Positions 1 through 5,833 of a stretch of 6,707 bases of DNA are shown here, one piece after another. The notes under the pieces are model-generated. The model did not search any database and was not told where the DNA came from. It saw nothing but the letters and a program-made list of their open reading frames with translations. This stretch comes from an uncultured Prevotella sp. (GTDB lineage Bacteria > Bacteroidota > Bacteroidia > Bacteroidales > Bacteroidaceae): positions 1-6,707 of the forward strand of contig CAAGFF010000044.1 in NCBI GenBank assembly GCA_900769055.1, read 5' to 3'. The position numbers were made by a program, and so were the translations under genes. Position 1 is the first letter of the stretch. Every line of letters begins with the position of its first letter.

Positions 1-113
1 ATGTCGTACAGGTTGCGTACTCCCTGCCCGCCAAAGCTCCGTTGGCGGCCCTCGTGCAATACGACGAGCGAGTAGTGTCCGGTATGCAGGGCATCAATCA
101 GTTGTTGCATCAT
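1..113 (-). CDS. DUF1893-like protein, N-terminal part, runs off the left edge
   Basis: This is the first 37 codons of a minus-strand gene whose 3' end lies outside the window. The translation begins MMQQLIDALHTGHYSLVV and goes on through a GRQRSFGGQGVRNLYD segment. The pattern (M..LID.LH.G.YS.VV...G..R.F...GV..LYD) matches what I remember of the start of DUF1893 proteins, small cytoplasmic proteins of unknown function common in Bacteroidetes. Two consecutive ATGs are possible starts (111-113 and 108-110); I chose the first because an AT-rich leader precedes it, but nothing separates them. There is no Shine-Dalgarno site. A very good Bacteroidetes promoter lies about 35 bp upstream, inside the nested inverted-repeat segment. 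The family call rests on a short stretch and recall; the coding call rests on the promoter and the family-like start. Confidence 0.62.
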   Translation of the reverse strand, partial: MMQQLIDALHTGHYSLVVLHEGRQRSFGGQGVRNLYD

Positions 114-155
114 AACAAATTCGGATTTTAGTTGCTGTTATCTGACGCAAAGATA
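114..155. repeat. Outer inverted repeat, left copy (promoter box and leader)
   Basis: On the minus strand this stretch runs from TATCTTTG to the leader end AAAATCCGAATTTGTT just before the ATG. An inverted copy lies at 403-440. The core AATTCGGATTTTA (118-130) is identical, as reverse complement, to 425-437 (13/13). The match extends to roughly 20 of 22 bases over 114-135 versus 420-440 with one gap, and more loosely to the TATCTT box at each outer-to-inner end. A 13-bp exact inverted match within about 330 bp is very unlikely by chance. Confidence 0.75.
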
Positions 156-178
156 GTGCAAACGAACGACATGTCAAA
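148..178 (-). promoter_or_regulatory. Bacteroidetes-type promoter for the DUF1893-like gene
   Basis: Read on the minus strand, TTTG (178-175) is followed after exactly 19 bp by TATCTTTG (155-148). This matches the known Bacteroidetes primary-sigma consensus TTTG-N19-21-TAnnTTTG. An overlapping TTGACA-N16-TATCTT reading is also present. Transcription would start near 141-143, leaving a leader of about 30 nt before the ATG at 113. The -33 element lies within one arm of the perfect hairpin at 169-210, so cruciform formation or a protein bound to the palindrome could affect it. Confidence 0.75.
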
Positions 179-210
179 ACAAAAAAACGGTTTTTTTTGT
201 TTTGACATGT
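169..210. repeat. Perfect 19-bp hairpin palindrome, 4-nt loop
   Basis: The arm ACATGTCAAAACAAAAAAA (169-187) is the exact reverse complement of 192-210; the loop is CGGT (188-191). Each arm carries a TTGACA/TTTG promoter-like half pointing outward. The symmetry continues imperfectly beyond the stem, with TGCA..CTATCTT on both sides, so that a TATCTT box sits 13 bp outside the left arm and 12 bp outside the right arm. It is more likely a divergent promoter or binding palindrome than a terminator, because no T-run follows the base of the stem on either strand. Confidence 0.85.
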
Positions 211-230
211 CCGAGTGCATCCTATCTTAC
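199..230 (+). promoter_or_regulatory. Possible weak promoter facing right, mirror of the left promoter
   Basis: On the plus strand TTTG (201-204) is followed after 18 bp by TATCTTAC (223-230). This differs from TAnnTTTG at the last two bases. An overlapping TTGACA-N15-TATCTT reading exists. It is the mirror image, across the 169-210 palindrome, of the strong promoter that serves the DUF1893-like gene. If active, it would transcribe the long hairpin at 228-387. The poor -7 box keeps confidence low. Confidence 0.3.
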
Positions 231-387
231 TCAACTTTCGCAAGTAAGGGAAGTTAAAGAAGTAAAGGAAGTTAAAGAAGTTAAGGACGTAGGTATAGGC
301 CTCTTTAACACCTTGACCGACGTTGAAAGACTATTGTCTTTAACTTCCTTAACTTCTTTAACTTCCTTAACTTCTGAAAGTTGAGTA
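228..387. repeat. Long imperfect inverted repeat built of 9-nt GAAGTTAAR units
   Basis: The left arm (228-278) and the reverse complement of the right arm (337-387) align over about 51 bases with roughly seven mismatches, opening with a 12-bp exact match (TACTCAACTTTC, 228-239, versus GAAAGTTGAGTA, 376-387). Inside the left arm are tandem 9-nt units at 250-258, 259-267, 268-276 and 277-285 (GAAGTTAAA/GAAGTTAAG with one variant), plus a decayed copy at 241-249. The right arm holds inverted units at 338-346, 347-355, 356-364 and 365-373. The centre (286-336) is unique with only weak pairing. A transcript of either strand would form one long rod-like hairpin. No protein is supported: a 60-residue frame through it reads only as VKE and LTS repeats. 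Confidence 0.85.
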
Positions 388-402
388 CTTACGAAACTTG
401 AA

Positions 403-440
403 TATCTTATCTAAAGATAGCAAATAAAATCCGAATTGTT
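403..440. repeat. Outer inverted repeat, right copy (diverged promoter box and leader)
   Basis: The plus strand reads TATCTTAT (403-410), then an AGATAGCAAA stretch, then TAAAATCCGAATT (425-437) and GTT. This is the inverted counterpart of the left copy at 114-155. A GTTG at 380-383 lies 19 bp before TATCTTAT, giving a weak outward-facing promoter-like pair. No ATG follows the leader copy as it does on the left side, and reading on would be antisense to the end of the rhamnogalacturonan lyase gene. Confidence 0.72.
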
Positions 441-448
441 GAAAAGTA

Positions 449-468
449 TTGCTGAATTGTTTCAGCAA
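449..468 (-). terminator. Stem-loop behind the lyase operon, possible terminator
   Basis: TTGCTGAA (449-456) and TTCAGCAA (461-468) form a perfect 8-bp stem with a TTGT loop, about 36 bp past the stop codon of the rhamnogalacturonan lyase gene. Read on the minus strand the stem is followed by TACTTTTC, a weak and interrupted T-run, so termination may be inefficient. On the plus strand an A-run follows. It is the best candidate for the end of the pectinase transcript. Confidence 0.45.
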
Positions 469-504
469 AAAATATCTTTCTTTTCCTACGGCCTGTCTTC
501 ACTA

Positions 505-3090
505 TTATCTGACAACCGCTTTCTTACCACCTTTTATATATAAGCCGGGTTGCTTGCCGTTGCACCTTATTCCCTGCAGCGTATATGCAGGCTCGTCATT
601 GGCATTCTCTATTTCCTGCACACCCTGGATGGCTGTTGTCTCCTGTTTCAGGTAGTTGACATAGTCGGGCAGGAAGTAGCCAACGTGTGGAGGCTGGTTG
701 TATGCGGTGTTCTGCCATGCTATGCCCATACGGTAGGTATGGTCGTGCATCAGGGTCGGCACGCGGTAGATGGTAGAGATGTTGGTAGTGAAGATATTTA
801 TCGTGCAGCCGTCGGAAGAGTCCCAGAGGAGTATTTCCTCGCGCCAGTCGCCGAGGAGGTCGGCCTGCAGGTTAGGAGTCTTCTTGGTGCTGTTGCATGT
901 AGAGGCGTTACCATAGTTATATAGCGTTACCAGTCTCGTCATGCCGCTGCCGCTCCATGTGTCCATGGTGTTGCCGTCGAGCAGCTCGTCCTGCAGGTCG
1001 CCGTTCCAGTAGCAGCGGAAGTTGAGTGAGCCGCTCTTATCGCTTACCACCTCGTTGGCCGCATTTCTCTGGCTACGGTCGTTAGATGATGCGAACTCGT
1101 AGCCTCTGCTTGTGCCGATGATGTCGGCAGCCATGCCTCGTCCGTTGTCGCCCGAGCCATCGGCTTTACAGATAATCTCTCCTGTTGCAGCATCGTGCAA
1201 ATCCCATCCGTATGGTGACTCCTCGTGTACTGTGAATACCTCCATGCCTGGCCTGTCTGGGTCGATGTCGCCAACATGCAGGGCGTCGCCATGGCCGTAG
1301 CCGGTAGAGTAGAGTAGGGTACCGTCATGGTTGATGGCCGATGCTCCAAGTGTAATCTCGTCATTACCATCACCGTCGTAGTCACCTACGCTGAGGTTGT
1401 GGTTGCCATTGCCGTAGGCAGTTCTGCTACCGCTGATTTTACCCTTTGGTATCGGAGCGTTGTATGTCACGGTGGTACCATCGGCAGATGTTACGCTATA
1501 CTGTGTCTTAGAGAACGAGGAGTGAAGCCACTTCGTATGCAGTTCCTGACCATCAAAGCCTACTGCCCATGTATATGAATAGGTGTAGTATCCTCTTACC
1601 AGTATTGCTGCCGGGTTAGCATCAGGACCGTCTATGTAGGCCACGGCGGCGAGATAGCGCTCACCACGGTTGCCATATTCCTTGTCGGTCTTTCCCGAGC
1701 GGTCGTCCCAGTTCTTTGTCCATCCGGCCTCACCGCCTACGCCACCGTTCCTGTTCGGGTTGTAGTACACGGTATGTATAGCCTTGCCCGTCAAGCCCTC
1801 AAATACCGTCAGCCACTCCTGTCCGCCAGTCACCTTACCGCTGGAGTTGCGCCAGTCCTTGGTGTTGTTCACGGCCTTGATGGTCTCGTCGGTAGCAGCC
1901 TCGCTGACATAGTTGCCGTTGCCGTCCTTGCTGCCAGCAGCTGTCTTGCATATCAGCTCAGCCTTGCCGTCACCGTCGAAGTCGTAGACGAGGAACTGTG
2001 TGTAGTGTGCGCCGGCCCTGGTGTTTGGTCCGAGGTCTATGCGCCATAGCTTGGTAGGTGTCGTTGATGTCATGTCGAGCTTGTATGCGTCAAGATATAC
2101 GTTGCCCGTATATCCGGACTGTGAGTTGTCCTTGGAGTTCGATGGATCCCACTTCACTATCAGCTCATACTGTCCGTCACCATCTACATCACCAACAGAG
2201 CAGTCGTTGGGCGAGTAGGTATATTCCGCTCCATCCAAGGTGCCACCCGCGGGGCGGTCAAGAGTCTGGCGCAGATAGATGTCGCTCCATGGGGTAACAG
2301 GCTTCGTGCGCTCCACCTCCTCACCATTCACCTTCACCACAATCTCGTAGCTGCTGGTACTTGCACCATAGGTGTCGGTATAGTTGGAAACCGTAAGGTC
2401 GCGCTTTATGGTGCTTCCGTTCCTTACAATGTCAAACTTCGTTTGCAGGTTGTCTGTACCGAGAAATCTCCAGCTCAGGAAAATTCCCTTTCCCGAAGAT
2501 GCAGGCAATGCCACTGGTGCACGGTCTATCTTCTCCATCTGTGATACGGGCGTGTAGAACAGGTTGTTGTTACGTCCCTGCGTGAGGTCATCGGCAGGCA
2601 CGTCAGCAGGATTGTAGTCGTAGAGTCTCAGCGTCCATACCACCTGCTTACCTTGTGGAGTGAATGTCAGTGTACCCGTAGCGGCTTCGGCAAGTGTCAC
2701 GCTGCGTGTCACGGTAACGGCAGAACCATCGGCAGTCTTTTGCGGGAACACTATTGCCGTAGACGAGAACTCCTTGCCGTTCAGCTCGCCCAGATAGCTG
2801 TCCACATCGGCGTAGTTGTCGTAGCCGTAAATCTCAACGTGCTTCACCGACACTCCCTCTGGCAGGGTAATAGTGTATTGCAGCCCGGCAGAGTATTTGA
2901 TACCTCCGTTTGCTGTCTGGTAGGTCTTAGATGCGTCGGATGCCATAACCGAGAAGCCTCCTTGGAAGCTCCATGGGCCAACGGCTCCGGATGTTGCCGA
3001 GCAGGTAGCTGCCGACAGTTCATAGATTGTGTTTGCGCTCATGCCTAAAGATGTGCAGAGCAGCACAAGTGATAATAGTAGTTTTCTCAT
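505..3090 (-). CDS. Secreted rhamnogalacturonan lyase, PL11 family, with extra N-terminal module
   Basis: The enzyme should cleave the rhamnogalacturonan I backbone by beta-elimination, outside the cytoplasm. The 861-residue product opens with a signal peptide (MRKLLLSLVLL..., cut likely after MSA at 19). Residues 20-160 form an unidentified beta-rich module (GYDNYA...SYLGELNG). A YesW-like PL11 start (about 183-265, MEKIDRAPVAL..GKGIFLSWRFLG) leads into the beta-propeller (about 270-815). Calcium-loop motifs of the propeller are visible: DVDGDG at 301, DFDGDG at 370, DYDGDG at 570, DIDPD at 608, and the family motif ADLLGDWREE at 743. The C-terminal tail (about 836-861, AYTLQGIRC...GLYIKGGKK) resembles Prevotella-type tails. 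Plain PL11 enzymes have about 600 residues; the excess is the N-terminal module and the tail. The ATG lacks a Shine-Dalgarno site. It is the last gene of the unit, 27 bp after the pectate lyase. I did not map the catalytic residues. Confidence 0.93.
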   Translation of the reverse strand: MRKLLLSLVLLCTSLGMSANTIYELSAATCSATSGAVGPWSFQGGFSVMASDASKTYQTANGGIKYSAGLQYTITLPEGVSVKHVEIYGYDNYADVDSYLGELNGKEFSSTAIVFPQKTADGSAVTVTRSVTLAEAATGTLTFTPQGKQVVWTLRLYDYNPADVPADDLTQGRNNNLFYTPVSQMEKIDRAPVALPASSGKGIFLSWRFLGTDNLQTKFDIVRNGSTIKRDLTVSNYTDTYGASTSSYEIVVKVNGEEVERTKPVTPWSDIYLRQTLDRPAGGTLDGAEYTYSPNDCSVGDVDGDGQYELIVKWDPSNSKDNSQSGYTGNVYLDAYKLDMTSTTPTKLWRIDLGPNTRAGAHYTQFLVYDFDGDGKAELICKTAAGSKDGNGNYVSEAATDETIKAVNNTKDWRNSSGKVTGGQEWLTVFEGLTGKAIHTVYYNPNRNGGVGGEAGWTKNWDDRSGKTDKEYGNRGERYLAAVAYIDGPDANPAAILVRGYYTYSYTWAVGFDGQELHTKWLHSSFSKTQYSVTSADGTTVTYNAPIPKGKISGSRTAYGNGNHNLSVGDYDGDGNDEITLGASAINHDGTLLYSTGYGHGDALHVGDIDPDRPGMEVFTVHEESPYGWDLHDAATGEIICKADGSGDNGRGMAADIIGTSRGYEFASSNDRSQRNAANEVVSDKSGSLNFRCYWNGDLQDELLDGNTMDTWSGSGMTRLVTLYNYGNASTCNSTKKTPNLQADLLGDWREEILLWDSSDGCTINIFTTNISTIYRVPTLMHDHTYRMGIAWQNTAYNQPPHVGYFLPDYVNYLKQETTAIQGVQEIENANDEPAYTLQGIRCNGKQPGLYIKGGKKAVVR

Positions 3091-3117
3091 ATTATGTTTT
3101 GTAGATTATGTGTTGCA

Positions 3118-5256
3118 TTACTCTTCCAACGGTTCTATCTTCACAAGGAACAGGTTCACGGACTTGTCCTTTGCCAGCGTGTGCGTGCCAGCGTCGAGAG
3201 TTGCCGTGTGGGTGTTGCCCGTGCCCGAAATCTTCTCACCGTCAATCTTCAGCGATGCCGTCTCTGACGGGCCGAAGTAGAAAGTAACCTTTGACCTTAC
3301 CGCCAGTGTGAACGATACCTGCGTAGCCGACTCCATCTTCAGACATGTGGAGTAAGTCACTCCGTCAACGGTAATCTCTCCCTTGGAGCTGCTGCCGTTG
3401 CCTGTCACTGTGAATACAGAGGAACTGGGCTGGCCGTCAGCACTGAACGACACGAGCAGTACGCCGGTGGGGTCTACGGGCTGGTCGGGTTCTGAAGGCT
3501 CATCAGGCGTATCAGGAGTTTCCGTCTCGCTGCCGAAGATGCCTCTTAGCGAGGTGGTATATGCCTGCAGTGCGGCCTTGAGAGCTGTGTTCACATCATA
3601 GTCTGCATCATCGGTGGCGTTGTCGAAGGCCCATGTGAAGTCACCATGGTTCAGTCGGCCTGCTCCATAGTAGCCCGTCACCCTCTGAGGAACGTCCTTG
3701 GCCTCGCATGGCTGGTAGCCGTACATCAGCTCTGCATCAGTATCGAAGTTGTTGTATGGCGTTGCGCCATGGTTGGTCACTATGGTTGCAGGAACCTTCT
3801 CCAGCCTGCTGGCAGCCTCGTAGGCATCGAAGCTCGTGGGGTTGCTCTGCCATGGAGTGTAGTTGCTGGCGCTAAGTCCTGTCCTGACATTGGCAAACGA
3901 CTTTATGAAACCGCCGTCCTCGCCCGAGAAGGTTGTCTTCACCGAGCCGCTCGTAGGCTCTGGGTCGTGTCCCTGCCTTGCCATGAGCATGGGGTATTTG
4001 CAGTTTCTGAAATAGTTCGCCTCTACGAATGCGCTCGACCCCATGGTTGTGCCTACGCCGTATTTCGCATTGCCGTCGTAGTAGTTGTTCCACAGGTGTA
4101 CCGTCATGGTGCGTATGCGCGGATGCCGCGAGTCGCTATGGTCGAACCAGTTGTCGTGGTAGCTGATGTAGTTCGGTCCCGTCTCTGATGTCATGCCGCA
4201 GAGCGATGACTTGCCGCTGTCGAAGAAGTGGCACGACGCAATGGTGATATTCTGCGAGTCGCCCTTCAGGTCAACGGTACCGTCGCCCTTCGCCTGGTCG
4301 GAGTCGCTGCCGGCCTGTCCATAGAAGAGGTCTATGTTGTGAACCCATACGTGTCTGTTCTTGGTGTCGAGCGATATGGCGTCGTCCATACACAGAATGT
4401 TGCCGAAGTTGCGCAGCTCTACGCTGACGGCATTCCTTACCAGGATGCCAAAACCATACAGGGTGGCATCGTCACCGATACCCTCGATGGTGATGTTCAG
4501 GGTGGTATATCCTGAGTTGCCTTTCACCTGCAGACCCTCTGCCGAGCTGCCCAGCGTTCCCATGTCCTCCTTCTTGAGCAATCCTATTACCCTCACGCAT
4601 AGCGGAGTAGATGCCAGCGTGCCCTTGCTGTATGATGTGAGCAGTGGTTGCAGCTCAGTGGCGTTGTCCTTCGTTATGTACACCACCTTGGCGTTGGCTT
4701 TTAGCGTACCGTCATTGTTGTATGCTCCGATGCCCTCGCTACGGCCATGATGGGCAAAGCCCTCACGATTATATGGCACCACCGTGAGCCCATCCACTAT
4801 CGCAGCATCGCCCTCGCTGCCATCCTCATATACGGGCGCAACCTTCAGGCTATATGTGCCGGCACGCAGTCCTACCACGTCCACACGTCCGTATGTGCCG
4901 TAGTCTCTAATCAGCTGTCCGTCCACCTTGCTGTAGTCTGTCTCTCCATCTCCTTTCACGTAGGCGTTGTAGCTCTTCGCGCCCTCTGCAAGGTTGAACT
5001 TCGCATACAGGCTCTCATGCCAGCCGCGTGCCTCGGTGATGAGGCTGTTGGCTGCAGGTGTCGGCTCGTCCGTCCGGGTACCTATCGCAAGCACCATGTC
5101 CTTGTAGGTGTCTGTACCATGTGTTGTGGTGACGCTGACGGTGTTGGTGGCATCGTCAATCTCTACGGCTGTTACCTCCGCATCATCATAAACTTTCTCT
5201 GTGCCGTTGGCGAAAGTCAGCACGAGCGACATCAACAGATATAGTATTTGACTCAT
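3118..5256 (-). CDS. Pectate lyase, PL1 family, with FnIII-like and C-terminal beta modules
   Basis: The 712-residue protein should cut homogalacturonan by calcium-dependent beta-elimination. The parallel beta-helix PL1 domain spans about 185-545 and shows DDAISL (291), the likely calcium ligands D325 and D329 in GDGTVDLKG, K349 in SGKSSLCG, and the hallmark RHPRIR (377-382), which fits the family's RxPxxR with R377 the expected catalytic base. Before it lie an FnIII-like domain (about 66-162) and a short TFANGTEKVYDD module. After it an acidic Pro/Asp/Glu linker (about 576-598) joins a beta-sandwich-like domain (599-712) that may bind carbohydrate. Oddities: the N-terminus MSQILYLLMSLVLTFA is hydrophobic but has no Lys or Arg, so the signal peptide is poor, and the tail seen on its two neighbours is missing. 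The ATG starts one base after the upstream stop and follows AAGGA by 5 nt, suggesting coupled translation. An in-frame TAA 10-12 bp upstream rules out a longer start. Confidence 0.92.
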   Translation of the reverse strand: MSQILYLLMSLVLTFANGTEKVYDDAEVTAVEIDDATNTVSVTTTHGTDTYKDMVLAIGTRTDEPTPAANSLITEARGWHESLYAKFNLAEGAKSYNAYVKGDGETDYSKVDGQLIRDYGTYGRVDVVGLRAGTYSLKVAPVYEDGSEGDAAIVDGLTVVPYNREGFAHHGRSEGIGAYNNDGTLKANAKVVYITKDNATELQPLLTSYSKGTLASTPLCVRVIGLLKKEDMGTLGSSAEGLQVKGNSGYTTLNITIEGIGDDATLYGFGILVRNAVSVELRNFGNILCMDDAISLDTKNRHVWVHNIDLFYGQAGSDSDQAKGDGTVDLKGDSQNITIASCHFFDSGKSSLCGMTSETGPNYISYHDNWFDHSDSRHPRIRTMTVHLWNNYYDGNAKYGVGTTMGSSAFVEANYFRNCKYPMLMARQGHDPEPTSGSVKTTFSGEDGGFIKSFANVRTGLSASNYTPWQSNPTSFDAYEAASRLEKVPATIVTNHGATPYNNFDTDAELMYGYQPCEAKDVPQRVTGYYGAGRLNHGDFTWAFDNATDDADYDVNTALKAALQAYTTSLRGIFGSETETPDTPDEPSEPDQPVDPTGVLLVSFSADGQPSSSVFTVTGNGSSSKGEITVDGVTYSTCLKMESATQVSFTLAVRSKVTFYFGPSETASLKIDGEKISGTGNTHTATLDAGTHTLAKDKSVNLFLVKIEPLEE
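5246..5256 (-). promoter_or_regulatory. Start junction of the pectate lyase gene (stop TAA, one base, ATG)
   Basis: On the minus strand the end of the small secreted gene reads AAGGAATAATATG: AAGGA lies in its last codons, TAA is its stop, and ATG of the pectate lyase follows after one T. A Shine-Dalgarno-like AAGGA at a good distance is unusual for Bacteroidetes genes, and the arrangement suggests that ribosomes finishing the first gene restart on the second. The AAGGA itself lies just upstream, at about 5262-5266. Confidence 0.5.
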
Positions 5257-5257
5257 A

Positions 5258-5602
5258 TTATTCCTTTATTTTCTTTCCGTCTTTAATGTAAACTCCCTTG
5301 CGTGTAGGCTTGTCCACCTTCACGCCGTCTATGGTGTAGCATTGCCCCGAGACCTTCTTGCCAACCGTGGTTTTGCCGATTGCCGTTGTGTTGATGTTGC
5401 TTATGTACACGGCAAAAGCAGAGCGGTCGACGGTCTGGCTGTTACCGTCGGCAAAGGTTATGATAGCCTTGTCATCTTGAAATGCTATAGTTCTTACTGT
5501 TTTGTCAACTTTGTCGCCATGTATCACCACAGTCTGTTTCTGGTCAGCCATTGCTGATGTTGCCACTGAAAGGGTGGCGAAAAGTAAAAGTTTTCTTATC
5601 AT
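5258..5602 (-). CDS. Small secreted protein with C-terminal tail and no catalytic domain
   Basis: I do not recognise a named family. The product has 114 residues: a clear signal peptide (MIRKLLLFATLSVATSAMA, cut near 19), a short region containing IITFADGNSQTVDRSAF (about 49-65), and a C-terminal tail CYTIDGVKVDKP...KGVYIKDGKK (about 88-112). The tail parallels that of the rhamnogalacturonan lyase two genes downstream (YTLQGIR...GLYIKGGKK). The TFADG stretch resembles TFANGTEKVYDD at the start of the adjacent pectate lyase. The start at 5600-5602 was chosen because the signal peptide begins there and a TATCTTTG promoter box lies 25 bp upstream; a GTG at 5774-5776 would extend the frame through that promoter. 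It is the first gene of the lyase unit and its stop almost touches the next ATG. It could be a tailed accessory protein or the remnant of a larger tailed enzyme. Confidence 0.75.
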   Translation of the reverse strand: MIRKLLLFATLSVATSAMADQKQTVVIHGDKVDKTVRTIAFQDDKAIITFADGNSQTVDRSAFAVYISNINTTAIGKTTVGKKVSGQCYTIDGVKVDKPTRKGVYIKDGKKIKE

Positions 5603-5626
5603 GATAATATTGGAACACATTTTCTG

Positions 5627-5634
5627 CAAAGATA
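5627..5634 (-). promoter_or_regulatory. Promoter -7 box of the pectinase operon
   Basis: The minus strand carries a perfect TAnnTTTG box, TATCTTTG, 24 bp before the ATG of the small secreted gene, giving a leader of about 20 nt. No TTTG is found at the usual 19-21 bp upstream; the area is an A/T-rich run (TATTATTATATATAGG). A missing -33 element is compatible with a promoter that needs an activator, as expected for a polysaccharide-induced operon, but that is inference. Confidence 0.65.
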
Positions 5635-5833
5635 ATGTTTTTATTCCTATATATAATAATATGTTTAACAAATCAGCACGAAAACGTTTGCGAATCAGTT
5701 TTTTCATCACTAAGTATTGAGTCCACCCATTCCTCCTGACAGATTTGTCCTTACTTTTCTTCCAGTCCAAAAGCACATTTTCTATTTTTTTCTCCTAAAC
5801 ATCTGACAATAAATTGATTAAATAAAACAAGAT

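Noticed and set aside
169..210. Rho-independent terminator at the perfect palindrome
   Set aside because: The T-runs lie inside the stem beside the loop, not after it, and the site overlaps the -33 element of a good promoter.
202..384. A 60-residue plus-strand frame (MTCPSASYLTQ... VKEVKE ... SLTSLTS)
   Set aside because: It is only a translation of the palindrome and the 9-nt repeat arms; its low-complexity composition follows from the repeat and no start signal supports it.
449..655. A 68-residue plus-strand frame antisense to the end of the rhamnogalacturonan lyase
   Set aside because: It begins in the terminator-like stem-loop and overlaps the real gene on the other strand, with no family-like sequence.
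1044..1385. A 113-residue minus-strand frame inside the rhamnogalacturonan lyase gene
   Set aside because: It is an out-of-frame shadow of the propeller's repeated Asp/Gly-rich codons (reading as MTTTVMVMTRL...), without its own signals.
3646..4188. Long plus-strand frames opposite the pectate lyase (also 4228-4515, 4361-4750 and 4747-5244)
   Set aside because: They are shadows of a strongly conserved PL1 gene with its catalytic motifs; their translations show no recognisable domain.
5603..5776. N-terminal extension of the small secreted gene from a GTG at 5774-5776
   Set aside because: It would translate through the TATCTTTG promoter box (read as TLSLQ) and bury the signal peptide; the ATG at 5600-5602 is the better start.
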